A stretch of 64,000 nucleotides of DNA, taken from Chondrus crispus (taxonomy: Eukaryota > Rhodophyta > Florideophyceae > Gigartinales > Gigartinaceae). A model generated the notes under the pieces. It was not told where the DNA came from. It was given only the letters and a program-made list of their open reading frames with translations, and searched no databases. The position numbers and the translations under genes are program-made. Location of the stretch: positions 226,815-290,814 of the forward strand of contig NW_005178579.1 in assembly GCF_000350225.1 (NCBI RefSeq), written 5' to 3'. Shown piece by piece: positions 1 through 11,500 of the stretch (positions are counted from its first letter, which is position 1; every line of letters begins with the position of its first letter).

Positions 1-609
1 GGGCGAATGGGGGGCGGCAGCGACCATGCCGCGCATTGTCACGTAGATTCACATCCTCGACCGCCCGGCGGAATGGATGTTGCCGTGACGGGATGGCTTA
101 GAACTTGACGCGTGTTTGCGGTCTCTGTGAGGTCGAAGGCTCACGCCACGTAAAGTGTAGCTATTGACTGGCAAGAAGCCGCCGGAATTGGTGCCGCAGC
201 CGCTGACTGAGGAGGCAAGGTGTCATATAAAGGTATCATATATAATGGTATCATACTGTATAATGGTATGAAATAGGCTGAGGCGTCGCGTTGCCGGCAG
301 GCCAGCAAACTGCTTCGACACTGATTTTACCCCCTGTACGTATATCTGCATAGCTTTATATCTGTGTAAAAATATACAGATACAAAACTATATTCTGGGG
401 GGGGTCACAATATAGTGCCATCTTTGTTAGTGCTAGCTCTGATATAGTACTACCCTTCTGCGGGTGCCACGAATTTGGAGCCGAAAACGAAGGGTCTCCA
501 GAGAGGCAGTTGGATGGACGTACCCTTGAAGGGTGTACTACTACCCGAGAGCTGCTGCCGCCGCGGAAAGATATCATGCAGTTGATAAAACTCGAATAGA
601 GACTAGCGG

Positions 610-637
610 AAAAATGCAAAAATGCAAAAATGCAAAA
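610..637. repeat. Simple repeat of AAAAATGC, three and a half units
   Basis: Three exact copies of the octamer AAAAATGC followed by AAAA, read directly from the sequence. No function is inferred. Confidence 0.9.
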
Positions 638-1090
638 GTGTACCCTTCGAAGGGTAGGCTGGCATTTATGGCTGCGAAGAAGGAGGAAGTGAATGCGACG
701 GCTCGGCAGCTACTAAAGTTTTTTATATCAGAAATACTTGATTAGACTTGAGTCTGTAGTGAAGATGCAAAGCATGAGTGATGGCGTCCTGTGAGCCGTC
801 TCTTCCTGAGCAGCGATGCAAGAAAGTGGCTGCAAAAAAAAGCCGTAAATCTCATTATATTATAGTGCCTGGTTCGATATAGTACCGTTTTCGGCAAACA
901 GACACAGGGTAGCACTATATCGCGACCCAACCCTGTAGTGTTTCTGTATAAATAAAGAAGCCAATCACTGCTGACCGACATGCCAAAATCCTACAGTATA
1001 TTATACAAATGTACTAGAGGAGACTGTACAAGAGGAGACTGTACAGTACAAGACTGGATAAGTGCCAGGTAGAATGGCCCTTGCTCTATG

Positions 1091-1189
1091 GAGAAGGTGC
1101 ACAGCTAATTGGGCCTCATTGCTCATCGCACACCGCGACAGGGGAAGGTGCAGCTAGTTGGGCCTCATTGCTCATCGCACACCGCGACA
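1091..1189. repeat. Tandem duplication of about 49 bp
   Basis: Two adjacent copies (about 1091-1140 and 1142-1189), both containing GGGCCTCATTGCTCATCGCA and differing by a few bases near their starts. The duplication lies about 300 bp upstream of the methyltransferase start codon and may affect promoter spacing, but no factor site is recognised. Confidence 0.85.
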
Positions 1190-1336
1190 ACTAGTGAGTT
1201 GACAAGCAGTTCCATTATGTTGTCCTCAACACGACTCGGCCCTCGCACACGCCCTTTGGCCTTCAGAAAATGCAATGCAAATGGGACTACTGTACCCCTC
1301 CCCCTCCCTACAATGTAATAACACTGTACGGAGGGG

Positions 1337-1351
1337 GTTTACATTGTAAAC
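1337..1351. promoter_or_regulatory. 15-bp perfect dyad upstream of methyltransferase gene 1
   Basis: GTTTACATTGTAAAC is a perfect dyad around a central T. It lies about 19 bp before the TATA-like box and 131 bp before the ATG. The identical 15-mer recurs just after the stop codon of the same gene (2990-3004). Binding by a dimeric factor is inference. Confidence 0.45.
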
Positions 1352-1369
1352 CACCCCACACTGCTACAA

Positions 1370-1376
1370 TATATAT
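1370..1376 (+). promoter_or_regulatory. TATA-like box of methyltransferase gene 1
   Basis: TATATAT starts exactly 112 bp upstream of the ATG at 1482. In the paralogue the TATATAA at 47976 is also exactly 112 bp upstream of its ATG, and the intervening leader is clearly related, which supports a shared core promoter. Confidence 0.55.
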
Positions 1377-1481
1377 TGTCAGGAGGGCGGCGGGCTGGCG
1401 CGCGGCGGACTGGAGGGCGAAGTGGAGCTCGAAAGGTGCGCAGCCAACACCCGGCGACGACCACCCCCTTTCCACCCCACG

Positions 1482-2966
1482 ATGACCCTCTCCAAGCACC
1501 GCGCCATCGCCCAGATGGTGCGCGCATCGCCAAGACGACAGGTGATGGTGTTGGCGTTGCTGGTCGTGGGTTTCCTCCTTGTGGCGAGTCGCCGTTCGCC
1601 TGGGGAGACACTGCTTGCGAGAACGGTCTTCGAAGACCCGCCGGCGAACGCGGAGTGGGCGCGAGTGGAGCCGAAGGCCCCGCTGCCGGGCCTGCGCTTC
1701 TACCACAACGCGTCGGAGGACAACGCCTTCGTGTTCAGAACGAGCACGGAGCGGGACGTCGTGGGGCAGATCGCGGAGCATCTCGGCCTGAGTCGCGGCG
1801 TCGAGATCGGCGTGCAGCGCGGCATATTTGCGAAGGAGACGCTGCGTCTGTGGAAGCGGTGCAGCAAGTACGTGCTGGTGGACTTGTGGATGCCGCAGGA
1901 GAACTACCTCGACGTGGCGAACAAGGGACAGGACGCCCAGGATGCCATCATGGAGTCGGCCATGACGAACACTCAGCCGTGGGCGGATAAGATCGAGACG
2001 TGCCGCAACTACTCGGAGACGTGCGCCACGCGGTACGACGACGGGTTTTTCGACTACGCCTACATCGACGCCCGGCACGACTTCAAGGGCGTGTTCTCCG
2101 ACCTGACGGCCTACTTCCCCAAGGTGCGGGCGGGCGGCTTCCTCGCCGGGCATGACTACATCGACAGCCCGACGGCGTTCCGCCAGTCCGAGCAGAACTG
2201 GACGGTGCAGTTCGACGGGACGGTGGACCACAGTCGCCAGGCGGTGAAAGGCGCGGTGAACCTGTTCTTCGCGCTGCAAGGGCTGCACGTGACGGCCGTG
2301 AACGCGGACTCGCGGTGGCCGACGTGGGTGGCGTACAAGCCGCTAGAGTCGGAGCCGCGGCATGCGAACATGGCGGTGCACCTAGCGGACCTGTCGTGCT
2401 TCTCCGCCGGGTGCGCGGCCGTGAGCGACGCGACGGCGGAGCGCGCGCGGCTGTGGGAGCGGATGAACGTGGGGTCCGTGGTGCTAGTGTGGACGGCGGA
2501 GCTGGTCGCGCTGACGTTCCCGCAGGCCGAGAAGGGGCTGCGCGCGCTGCACGAGGGCGACGCGCGGCGCGCCGAGGAGGCGATGCTGGGGCTGGCCGTG
2601 CGGCGGTTCGGCGGCGTGGCCGTGGACCGGCGCGCCGTGCCCACGCGCGAGCTGCGCGCGGGGCTGCGCGCGGCGACGGGGCGCGGCGACGCGTTCGCGT
2701 TCTGCGCGCACGGCGGGCGCTCGTGCGGAGAGGTCGGCGCCGCCATGTGGGGCGGCGATAAGGACGCCGAGGCCGTGCAGCAGGTCGTGCGCAAGCTTGG
2801 CGAGGGCGTGCCGCTCGCGCTCGCGCTCGGCGGGACGAAGGGCGTGGTGGTGGTGCAGACCGGCGTCGGCACGCCGTGTAGTAGGGAGGAGATGCGCGAG
2901 GAGGGCGACGATGGAAGGTGCATGGCTGTGTGGGGAGAGGAGGCTGACGAGGAGAAGAAGAATTAA
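1482..2966 (+). CDS. Type II membrane protein with class I SAM-methyltransferase-like domain (paralogue 1)
   Basis: The protein has 494 residues. The frame is open from a GTG at 1422, but the first ATG at 1482 is matched by an ATG at the same place in the paralogue, so I start there. Residues about 20-36 (QVMVLALLVVGFLLVAS) form one transmembrane anchor after a basic N-terminus, giving a lumenal catalytic part with NAS, NYS and NWT glycosylation sequons. A Rossmann-type methyltransferase core follows: a motif-I-like strand GVEIGVQRG, an acidic strand end YVLVDLW, then FFDYAYIDARHDFKGV and GGFLAGHDY, as in the Methyltransf_24 type. The C-terminal 200 residues are Ala/Arg/Gly-rich. Golgi location is inferred from topology and the substrate is unknown. 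A glycan- or small-molecule-modifying role is possible but not shown. No intron is needed. GC content is high, unlike the transposons around it. Confidence 0.8.
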   Translation: MTLSKHRAIAQMVRASPRRQVMVLALLVVGFLLVASRRSPGETLLARTVFEDPPANAEWARVEPKAPLPGLRFYHNASEDNAFVFRTSTERDVVGQIAEHLGLSRGVEIGVQRGIFAKETLRLWKRCSKYVLVDLWMPQENYLDVANKGQDAQDAIMESAMTNTQPWADKIETCRNYSETCATRYDDGFFDYAYIDARHDFKGVFSDLTAYFPKVRAGGFLAGHDYIDSPTAFRQSEQNWTVQFDGTVDHSRQAVKGAVNLFFALQGLHVTAVNADSRWPTWVAYKPLESEPRHANMAVHLADLSCFSAGCAAVSDATAERARLWERMNVGSVVLVWTAELVALTFPQAEKGLRALHEGDARRAEEAMLGLAVRRFGGVAVDRRAVPTRELRAGLRAATGRGDAFAFCAHGGRSCGEVGAAMWGGDKDAEAVQQVVRKLGEGVPLALALGGTKGVVVVQTGVGTPCSREEMREEGDDGRCMAVWGEEADEEKKN

Positions 2967-2989
2967 CTTGCGTATCCATGCTCTCGTGT

Positions 2990-3004
2990 GTTTACATTGT
3001 AAAC
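2990..3004. promoter_or_regulatory. Second copy of the 15-bp dyad, downstream of methyltransferase gene 1
   Basis: GTTTACATTGTAAAC again, starting 24 bp after the stop codon and identical to 1337-1351. Its position would fit a 3'-end or boundary element, or a binding site. There is no direct evidence of function. Confidence 0.4.
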
Positions 3005-4929
3005 CGGTGTACAGTAGGTCTCCTACACAAACATCATAACTTCGTAGAATCGCTCAGCCATTTCCAAATGATTGCCTATACTGATTCCCTACCTTCGGAG
3101 GTAGCGTGAGTATTGATCACTACAATAATAACGTTGTCCGTAAAGTCGCGAAAACGCGTGTTTTGGCGGCGAGTTCGCTCGGATTTTCTGAAAGCAAACT
3201 TTTTTAACAACGCGTTTGGCAAAACTCACAGCATACCGAAAACTCGGGGCATGTGAGTTTTCCACGAGTTTTACATCTGCCTTTACCAGACTTCCGTTTG
3301 TTGCAGGCAGGTGCCTTGCTGGAGGTCAGTCCGCAAAACTCGTGGTGGGATTTTTCAATCTCGGGTTTACTTTACGACCAGCGGGTTTGTGGGCAAATGT
3401 AAAAAAAAGGGGTTATTTTACAGAGTTGAACATCATCAGTAAGTGCAGCGCTGTGCCCCAAGACTCCAAACATCTCCTATTGGAAATAGGAAGTTCCCTT
3501 TCCCTCCAGAATTTGCCCGAGGACAAAGCTCTTTGTACACATCTGATGCCGCCCATTATAGCAAGGCATTTGAACAAATAGCTCTATAGGTCGGAACCTC
3601 TGCCCTCCATTTTTTGTAAGATATGAGATTGTCATTAATACTTCTGAGACGGTACCGTTCCCTCAGCACCCATTTTTCTTTCATCACCACTGCTAATATC
3701 ACTACCGTGCTGTCAATGTGCATATGCTTGTTTGTCCTTTCTAACATCCCGTCATCAACTTTACAATATAGAACACTTTAGAGCTTATTGATAATGAAAG
3801 GTAACATGTTGATTTATCAAAACCTCATACTAGGTTACGCAGCTGATCGTCACGTAGCTGATCGTCTTGGAGCTTAACATACACGACGATCTATAAACTT
3901 TTCTCGGCCATATCTGTGTATTTAAACCCAGCGACCTCAAAACCCCGGATTTTTCTCCGTCCTTTGGGTGTGTTAGGAATATTATTAATCCTTCTGGAAG
4001 CACCATACGTTTTTGATAATACCCAAGGATCTGGAATAATCAGTGCTGCTCGTAGAAGGGATGACTCGCAAATAAAGTCAACTTGAACGTCTCCGCCGTG
4101 CATGAGATATCCAAACCTCTTGTGTCCAAACTTAGTCACCACTAAAGCATTCCCTTCTTCTGGATGAACAAGACGCAGGCGCTTCAAAAGAAGATATATT
4201 ACCTTAGAATTACTTCTATGTCTTACTATGACTTGGATAGTTCATAATTATTCCTTGCCATTTAGTTTGTATATACATGCATCTTGACGATTGTCTGTCA
4301 TAAAAACTATTTCACCAGCATACAAAGTTTGCCACAGTGTCTGACTAGGCCACCACTGAAACGAACGGACATTTGACTGAGCTGCAACACCTTGATCCAA
4401 GAAGCACCATGGAGCCCGAAAGGTCGCAACAATTCATATTAATTGGCGAGCCAAGTCGCTCTACTAAAGGTTCGTCTGCATTTAAGAGAGCACTGTCCTT
4501 CTGCCGTGCAATTGCATTTACAGGCACGCTACCTCTCCGATGCATTTATGTTTCATCGAGCCCCTATCGACGAGTAGTGAAGGAAACCAGTATAAGTAGA
4601 GAGGGGGCAGCATACGATAGGCATCATCGCGAAATAGTTCATCAAGTAAAGCTTGTCAATTGTCAACTGTTTCAACCACGGTATTGTCGCTTTGAATCGA
4701 ACCGATTTCATTTGGACCCAGATCACTGTATTTGAAGAGGGGTTTGTGGATTCCAATAGAAATTGTTGCTTGTTCTCTACATTTTTTGCAACAAAAGACT
4801 TTGACGCGCAGATTCAGCTAATTTTGCAAGCTTGGACTCCCCTTTTTCCACTTCGGTCTTATTCAATTCATTCTCATAGCTTCCTGTTTCTTCATTCATC
4901 ACAACAGAATTACGACTGATCAGGAGACC
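3005..4929. other. AT-richer intergenic stretch without a recognised gene
   Basis: No family is recognised. The most coding-like piece is a 98-codon minus-strand frame at 3891-4187 whose apparent first codon is TTG, with no supporting upstream exon. Other frames here (3216-3581 plus, 4373-4735 plus, 4553-4756 minus) have no recognisable domain. The stretch may be an old, decayed element or host spacer. Confidence 0.35.
3891..4187 (-). pseudogene. Unidentified open-frame fragment
   Basis: A 98-codon open frame without an ATG at its start. The translation looks protein-like (for example NALVVTKFGHKRFGYLMHGG) but I do not recognise it. It may be a scrap of a mobile-element gene or chance. Confidence 0.2.
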
Positions 4930-5316
4930 TGACCACACGGAAGAAAGGTGGTTTTAGAGGTGAGGGAGCGTTCGGTGGTTAGGTACCCACGCCAGGTAGT
5001 TACCGTACGGAAAGGACTCGTAAAGAGGGAAGGCACACGTGGCCAATGACACCAACCAGTCGGAGGTGCTAAAACCGGACGGCCGGCCATGGGTTAGAAG
5101 CCCAATCAAGAAGGGAAAGCCGGAACGGAACGGAAGTATCTAATAGCCGGAAAGGGAAGGGAGGCGAGTCTGCCTCCTCTTTACCCGGACGGAACAAGGG
5201 CTCTCGGTCTTATCCCCTAAGTGGAACGCTAGGTCACCTGTCCCGCGACAGTAGCTGTTACTTACTGTATACCAGCTACTGCACACAATTACTTAATTTG
5301 TGACATTGACTACTAC
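4930..5316 (+). repeat. Partial LTR/leader related to the 60.7-kb element
   Basis: The order of blocks (GGGTTAGAAGCC, then a purine-rich stretch, GGCGAG...GCC..., GGTCTTA.CCCC, CACCTGTCCC, ACAGTAG, CACACAATTA) is shared with 60700-61000 in the same orientation, but base identity is moderate. The copy ends abruptly at about 5316, where an inverted relative begins. Confidence 0.5.
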
Positions 5317-5840
5317 TTAATAAATAATCACCGTAAGGATTGTACACGTGTGCCCGTGGCCACAATTGCCGCCAGCGGTTGTCCCACATCGGACCCGTGG
5401 GGTACTAATGTACACCTCGTCGGGCTCGTCTATGTAGTATAACGACCGTTGCGCGCGCGGGGAGGTTATTAACCGTGCGGCCGTGCACGGTGCACACGTG
5501 GGCGGGTGTGCCCACGTGTAGGGAGCGCGTGCGTGTACCAACCGGTCGTGGCGGGGCGCACGTGTACAGTAGCACACGTGTCGTCCGAGCGGTAGCGGTA
5601 GTCTACGCGTGTTACGTGTGCGCGTTAGCACACGTGTCGTCTGTGCGGTAGTCTGTAAGCAACACGCGTGTACAGTAGTGCACGCGTGTCATAGCAGCGT
5701 CCGTGCGGTAGTAGTAATTACGGCGCTTGCTTTTTAATTGTGTACAGTACCCGGCACGCACTAGGCGGCAGGTACTGTACTACTGTACTGGGACAGGTGT
5801 CCGAGGCGTCCCTCTGAGGGGTTAAGACCTCGCACCCGTC
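5317..5840 (-). repeat. Partial LTR/leader of the 60.7-kb family, inverted
   Basis: Its reverse complement closely matches about 60880-61270, including GGTCTTAACCCC, GGACGCCTCGGACACCTGTC and a run of ACACGTGT/ACACGCGTG dyads separated by CGCTCGGACG-type spacers. It is truncated at 5317 against the inverted relative on its left. On its right it is cut at 5840 by the family-X LTR, so it was in place before that insertion. The dense CACGTG-type dyads could be promoter sites of the element. Confidence 0.7.
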
Positions 5841-6879
5841 TGTAGTGCAATGTGCCTGGCAGGCCGCGAACACAGTCCGACGGTCAAACAAAAAGAAGAA
5901 AAACAGCAACAGAAACAACCACTGCCGATGGCACGCGCTACGGAGCGTTCGAGACTCCTTTTCCCCTTGTGTGGGCTTGCGGCCCACGGTATCTCAACTC
6001 CGACGGGGGGGTAAAGAAAGATGCCCGGCCCTGGAGGATAATGGTGGTGTAGACTTGTGAATACTTGAGTGCTCGGCGAATGCGGGTTGGGCTTGTGTAC
6101 GAGAATGTAACCGCGGTTCGCTGGGTTGTAAGGCCAGTGCTCGACGAGCGTCTTCAGCACCTTGCGTATGATTCAAGGTCTTCGGCGGGGGCTCGATTAG
6201 CACTACCCGACGGGAACATAACTACGTAGCAACGCTACAACCAACGTGTTGCCCGATGGCAAAACACCGACACCAATGCGATCGCAACCGCGGTTGGCGG
6301 TACCAACACTGTCTTGTATGATAAGACCTTCGAAGGAGGCGTCGTGGAAACAGCCTTCTGACGGAACAGGACACTGTAGCAGCGCTACGACCTACGTGCA
6401 GCCCGATGGCAATCACACCAACACCGGATCGGTCGCGACCGACTCCAATGGAACCAACACAATTAAGGGAAAAATAGAGGTGGAGATAGAAAAGGATAGG
6501 AACCAGAGATAGAAAACGTAAAAGGATAAGGAAAAGGAATGGAACCCCGAGCAATAGAGGATGTCGTTAGCAGCGTAGAAGTGAAGCGCTTCGCGTGAAC
6601 GGAAGCGGTCTTTGACGAAGGCGAGATCTAACTCCGGCAACTCGGGTTACCTTTACTCACTTGGGTTGGTATCTGGACTATGCTATATAGCCCCGCCGGG
6701 GCGATTACAGTAGCTCCCGGCTCTAGATTCTAGATCTAATTTGTAAATAGAATTAAATAATTAAAATAATCGTGCGCATCGTTGCACACGTGTGTCCTCC
6801 AGCCCGGACCACAGTATCCAATTATTTTCCTTTTCTCACTTCCTTTCACCCCTCTACCCGAGACGGGTATTGCACTACA
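5841..6879 (+). mobile_element. Family-X LTR, copy A
   Basis: This 1,039-bp unit starts TGTAGTGCAAT and ends ATTGCACTACA, so it has TG...CA ends and 11-bp terminal inverted repeats. It is homologous along its length to 19804-20837 (inverted) and 30901-31945 (inverted). A degenerate internal duplication carries CCCGATGGCAA-type blocks at about 6250 and 6400. Copy C has a 5-bp target duplication, which supports reading the unit as an LTR. In this copy the gag-like frame follows directly on the right, so A is the 5' LTR of a plus-strand element. No second LTR in the same orientation is found in the window, and no clear tRNA-primer site follows the CA end. Confidence 0.7.
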
Positions 6880-7111
6880 TATCCCCCTTCTGAGCATCCT
6901 TGCCCACCGCCAATTCCTCCTATAATCTTCCGATTTTTTCCTTCCACCTCGCGCATCCATCCATCGTCCTCATCCTTCGACCAAAGGTCTCCCCCTGCAC
7001 TATCTGGTGCTGCTTTCCCTCCTACCAGCGCGAGGGTACCCCCTTCTTTTTTTCTTTTTTTTAAAGGGGGCGGTCGAGCAAGGACAAGACGACCCTTCCT
7101 CCCCGTGGCTG

Positions 7112-8552
7112 ATGTTCGACACGTCTGTCCCTCCATCGGGACAGCGGCTGGACCTCTCCATGACGGACGCTTTGATTCCTTCCACCTTCTATTGCGACAC
7201 GTGGAAGTTTCGCACTGAGGGCGAACGGTCTTACTCAGACAAATTCGTAGCGTCAAGCATGGGTGACCCTGTCAGGGAGGCGGACCGTCGTTGGCATGAC
7301 CAGCACATCGTGTCAAATGATGCCATATTTTGGACGCAGCCCCTCATCCCCGAAAATTTCCGGCATCTCGAACGCGGGAATCTCAGCTTCTTCAACCATA
7401 CTGTACGCTTGGAACGTCGATTAAGGTCCGAAACCGGATACTTCGTCGCGTATCAAACGGTGGAGGCTCGAGAAATAGCGCGGGTGCACTATGCAAACCG
7501 TTACCAGCCTATTCCTTCGTGGTGGTGTCGTTATGAAGTATGCCAGGGCTTTTGGTCCGAGTTAGGTCGCGTCTTCACCTATTTTGGCAGTTACTTACAG
7601 AACCAGCGTCACGGTTTGTGGGTCGTCTTCCTCACAGAGTGGTGCGTTATAGTAGCTGCCACTCTGATCTGGGAAGCGTATGACTGCTGGAGACTGTGGT
7701 TTTTGCCTCCGAAGCTTGTCGATCTCATGCGCTTACTAGATTACACCGTCCTACTGGGCGGAGCCGACGTGGACTTGGAGCTGCATACATTTCTGGACCG
7801 AATAGACACCGTGGATTGGGATAGCATTTCTTGTCGGGATTCATCCCGCTCTTTCTCCCATCAACGTGCGTCGTTCTCTCCGGGGCGAACGGATCAGGCT
7901 GCAGGGGATTATGCCTGGTTCAATCCGTGGTCTGGGTCATTATGCTCGGCGGCCGAAGCTCAAATGAGTCGGCGGTTTGGAAATCAAAATCCCCTCCCGA
8001 GCGATGACCTGCTTACGACAACGGATCCACGAGCGCCCACCTTGTGCTCCCGTTCGTCATCTCCATTGCCTCCTCCGCCTCCGGTTGATCACAACCGCCC
8101 GCCTAAGAAGTCATCGACTCCCCCGTCCATCATTACCAAACCAAGGGCTCAAGCAGCCCCGCCGATCCATCTGAGATCCGCGCTCCTTTCTCCCTCGCCA
8201 CTCACTCCGGGTAGCCTCCCGGGTCGCCTCAGTCCTTGAGGTCGTGCCCTCGGCCACTTCGGCTACGGAAAGCTTGTCCGTTCGTGAGATGCCCCAACGC
8301 GAAGGGAGACTCACTTCCCCCGTCCCCTCTCCGGTGCATCAATTCAAACCATCGCCGCGTGACGCAACGTTCCCTTCTCCCAAAAATGTTAGGCGAGGGT
8401 GTCCTCTGTCTGCGGCTTACGTGGCCCTTCTTAGGGCTCATGGCGTGTCCCCTGAAGCCATCAAAGGGGCTTCTCTGGACGACCTTAGGGTCCTCGCTCG
8501 ACTCCTCACATCCCTTCCGGAAGGAACGTCTCTTCACGAGACGACCCCGTGA
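7112..8552 (+). pseudogene. Family-X gag-like protein gene, copy A, frameshifted
   Basis: The start ATG at 7112 (MFDTSVPPSG) is the same as in copy B. The frame runs to 8239 and then continues in the +1 frame to 8552, where an alpha-helical tail (LSAAYVALLRAHGVSPEAIK) looks genuine. I know no domain for it. Residues around LWVVFLTEWCVIVAATLIWE and LVDLMRLLDYTVLLGGADVD align with the GC-rich protein at 61367-63764 (MLSEWAVLAFLCFLHAA; LIDLIRSVGIAEILEGTAFD), so this is a family of related proteins next to LTRs. A capsid/gag role is inferred from position only. Compared with copy B, about 150 codons are missing, in frame, between PPSG and RLDLSMTDALIPS. Downstream of that point the two copies differ. 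Confidence 0.5.
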
Positions 8553-11500
8553 CGCCTCCGTGCGTCCTTATCCGTCATGCTACACTCTTCACTTCCCGGT
8601 AGCATCCCCTTAATTTGCCGGGGTGACGTCTGACTAGCAGCGACACCCTGTGGTCCTCCACGTAAAACGTTGTCCTGTGCGTTCCTCGGTTGCTCCGTCC
8701 CTTCTTTCCAAATCCACCTCATCCTCTTACCCAGCGGGTCACTGAATCTTCCTCTTTTCTATTTCCCCTCTCTTTACCTTCTCTTTAATTTTCCTTCAAT
8801 TTCCGCCCTCTTTTCCTCAGTACCTTCTCATGTCCTTTGCTTTCTCATCAAGCCGAGTCCCCTTGTTACCGTCTTCCTCCTCTTTTTGTAAGCGCCCCGC
8901 CTCTGCGGTCGCATCTCCTCATATCCATTCCCTCTCCAACTCTTTGTTTCCCCCCCTTTTTTTCTTCGCAGGTCCTACTCTCTGTGTACCGACTAGTTCC
9001 GTTCTTTGGTGAGGTTGGTACGCTTGGTGGGAGAATGAAGGTGGATCACGATCTGACGATCGGGTTAGTCCGAGAATGCGAGTTGGGTGATTAATGGAAC
9101 CCATCAATGCACAAGGGTCACCCTTCACACCCTTCACTCATGTGGAACATCCCTCACGCGCGTGCCATATTTAACACGGGGGCTATGTCCACGCACTCAT
9201 CTAATTCCGATTCGAAGCAACGACCTCGTACTGTAGACCTTCACCTGGCACAGGGTGTTCTGATCACCCCCAGGAGGTTCGCGGGCCTCGTAGTATAGAC
9301 TGAACCCTCCTTGTGCATGCGCCATCCTCTCCCACTGTCTTAGGTTCACACACACAACACCGTCACGCATCTCTTCCGACTTTGAGGGTCTGGAAACGTC
9401 CGATTCAGTCGGTGCCTCGGTCCGGCTTCATGTTGGATCTCTGATAAAGGCCCTTTCCTTCCTCCACTCCTTCTCAAGCTTCCCCTTGTCATAGTGACGA
9501 CGTCACACGGTCCTCAGGGCTCCTTTGATAAAGCTCATTATTGTTAGCTCTGGTTAGGCACGGAGGAGTTCGGAATGTCAAAAATAAATATGGGTAGTTG
9601 CCGTGCTCGATCGTTCGGTCGAGCTCTTCCTTCCCAGTGTACAGCCCCTCTTGAAACCTCCTGTACAGCCTCTCCCAGGTTTGAGGACCACTTCACTTCT
9701 CATTCCTCCCGGCGGATACGCAAACATCTTGCACACGTCCCCCTTTTTTCTCTGCGCGGATAGTATCAATCAGTCCCCTCGTTGAGGTCCGGAGGCTAAG
9801 AATTGGCGTGCATTGATTGATATGGGGGACTTAGTCAAGTTACCGTACGAAAACGGATGCCGTTTCTCCTTGTCAGGGCATTGTTCTGAGTCCTCTGTGA
9901 TCACCCTGCGCAAAACGCTTCCTTCAACAAACTTTCGCATCGTTTTTGTGTACCCTTTTTGAGCGGCGCAGGCAGTCATCTCCTACGAAAGCGTCGTACA
10001 GTCAAATCAGTCGACCGGCAGTGTGTACATGTATATGCAAGTCGTTACCGTTTCTCCTACGATCCCCGCTGTGGGGGGAGGGGTGAACAGTGTCTCCCAC
10101 TTCCCGAGCAATATCAACAGAGATTACACATATACGCTTGAGCGAACGAGGGGCGATCGGACAATTTCTTCGTCAACAATGCCCGTCGGGTTATCAGGTA
10201 GCGTGCCCTTGGCGAATTCACAGCTTCCCTCTAAGTAGGAGGGAGTCTCCTTGCCAAAGAGAACTAAAATGAATACGAGTTCCGACACATCCGTTATAGT
10301 CAAGGGCATGAACGACCGACCGCCCAGAAATCGAGCGCACGTCCGTGCTTGCGCGTCTCATTCGATACGATTTGTGCTTCTCTATTTACCCGTTTCATCT
10401 CCTTGATCCTCAAGGATCGTTGATGACGTTTCACGTCTGTGACCAACATCCTGGTGATCAGTCCAACAGTAGCGATAAACATTATTTACGGGACGCCGGC
10501 CTCGTTCGGGATCCTAAATACTTCTTACGGCCAGTGGTGACCCGTCCGAAGCTCTGTCGCTGGCAGCGAGCTGTCTGGCAGTTTTTGTTTCCCTGCTTGG
10601 GCTCTTAGACATGGTCCTAAGTGAGCCTTTCGTGGGCTTCTATGAACTCTTTGGCTCGTCGGGGTAGGGTCACTCCTCACTAAAAGAAATGTACATTGAA
10701 CAGGTAAAGGAGAGGACCCCCAAAAAAACGAAAGACGAAGTGAGCGTGGTCAAAAGGGAGAGAGAAAGGAACTCTCCCTCGTCGTTGTAGTTGGTCCCAT
10801 TGTGGGAAGCAAAAAAAAGAAAGGGGGTGGTGCGACGCTCTTGGCTCCGTTATGAATTATGCGATCACAAGCTGACCCTCACAGGGCTACAGATTAGCTT
10901 GTCACTTTCTCTCTTCTCTCCATTTTTTCTTTCCTCTGGTGACCACGACGTGGTCGGTTGTGATGGAACGTCCGGCGAGTTGCTTCCAGGTTCCATAAAA
11001 AATGTTCAACGCTACGAGGTGCGGGTTCGTCTACAGCGGGACCTATCTCGCCACATCTCTCGATATCCTAAGTACGGCGTTGCCTCTTCGGCTCGCCCTC
11101 AATCGCGAGTAGGCCGCGAAGCGGGGCGTCGCTTGGTGAATCCCCGTGGGCTTGTTTGAAGTATTTTTGCGACGATCGTCGGTCGTCTACCAGACGATCC
11201 GTCTCCTTCTACTTCTCCTCTGTAACGAGGTCCTGTCGAGCGACACAAAACAAAACATAACATTGATGACAAAGGAAAATCAGAAACCCGTTAGGGGTGG
11301 TACCGCGCGTACGATTGCTCAGACGAAATTATTTCTAGGGTACAGAGCAGCGACGCAGGGGCGTAATCAAGCAAACGCAACGCCTCACACGGGGTTACAG
11401 TAGAGTTCTCATCTCCTATCACGTCCCTTCGCGTCGCCTGATTCCCCTGTGGGGAGCCCTTTTGGCTCAGTCTCCTTCCATGCGTTCCCACCTCTCATCC

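Larger units (their letters stand above)
1..1336. other. Repeat-rich non-coding flank upstream of methyltransferase gene 1
   Basis: No convincing coding frame is visible. The stretch holds many short dyads built on TACAGTAC and on ATATAGTGC (for example near 404-420 and 855-920), a short simple repeat and a 50-bp tandem duplication, described separately. The same ATATAGTGC motif recurs at 50140-50420, so these are probably remnants of small inverted-repeat elements. Confidence 0.5.

Noticed and set aside
1308..2979. Long minus-strand and alternative-frame ORFs over methyltransferase gene 1 (up to 326 codons)
   Set aside because: They are shadows of a GC-rich gene: composition is Arg/Pro/Ala-rich, and the plus frame has a transmembrane segment, methyltransferase motifs and a paralogue.
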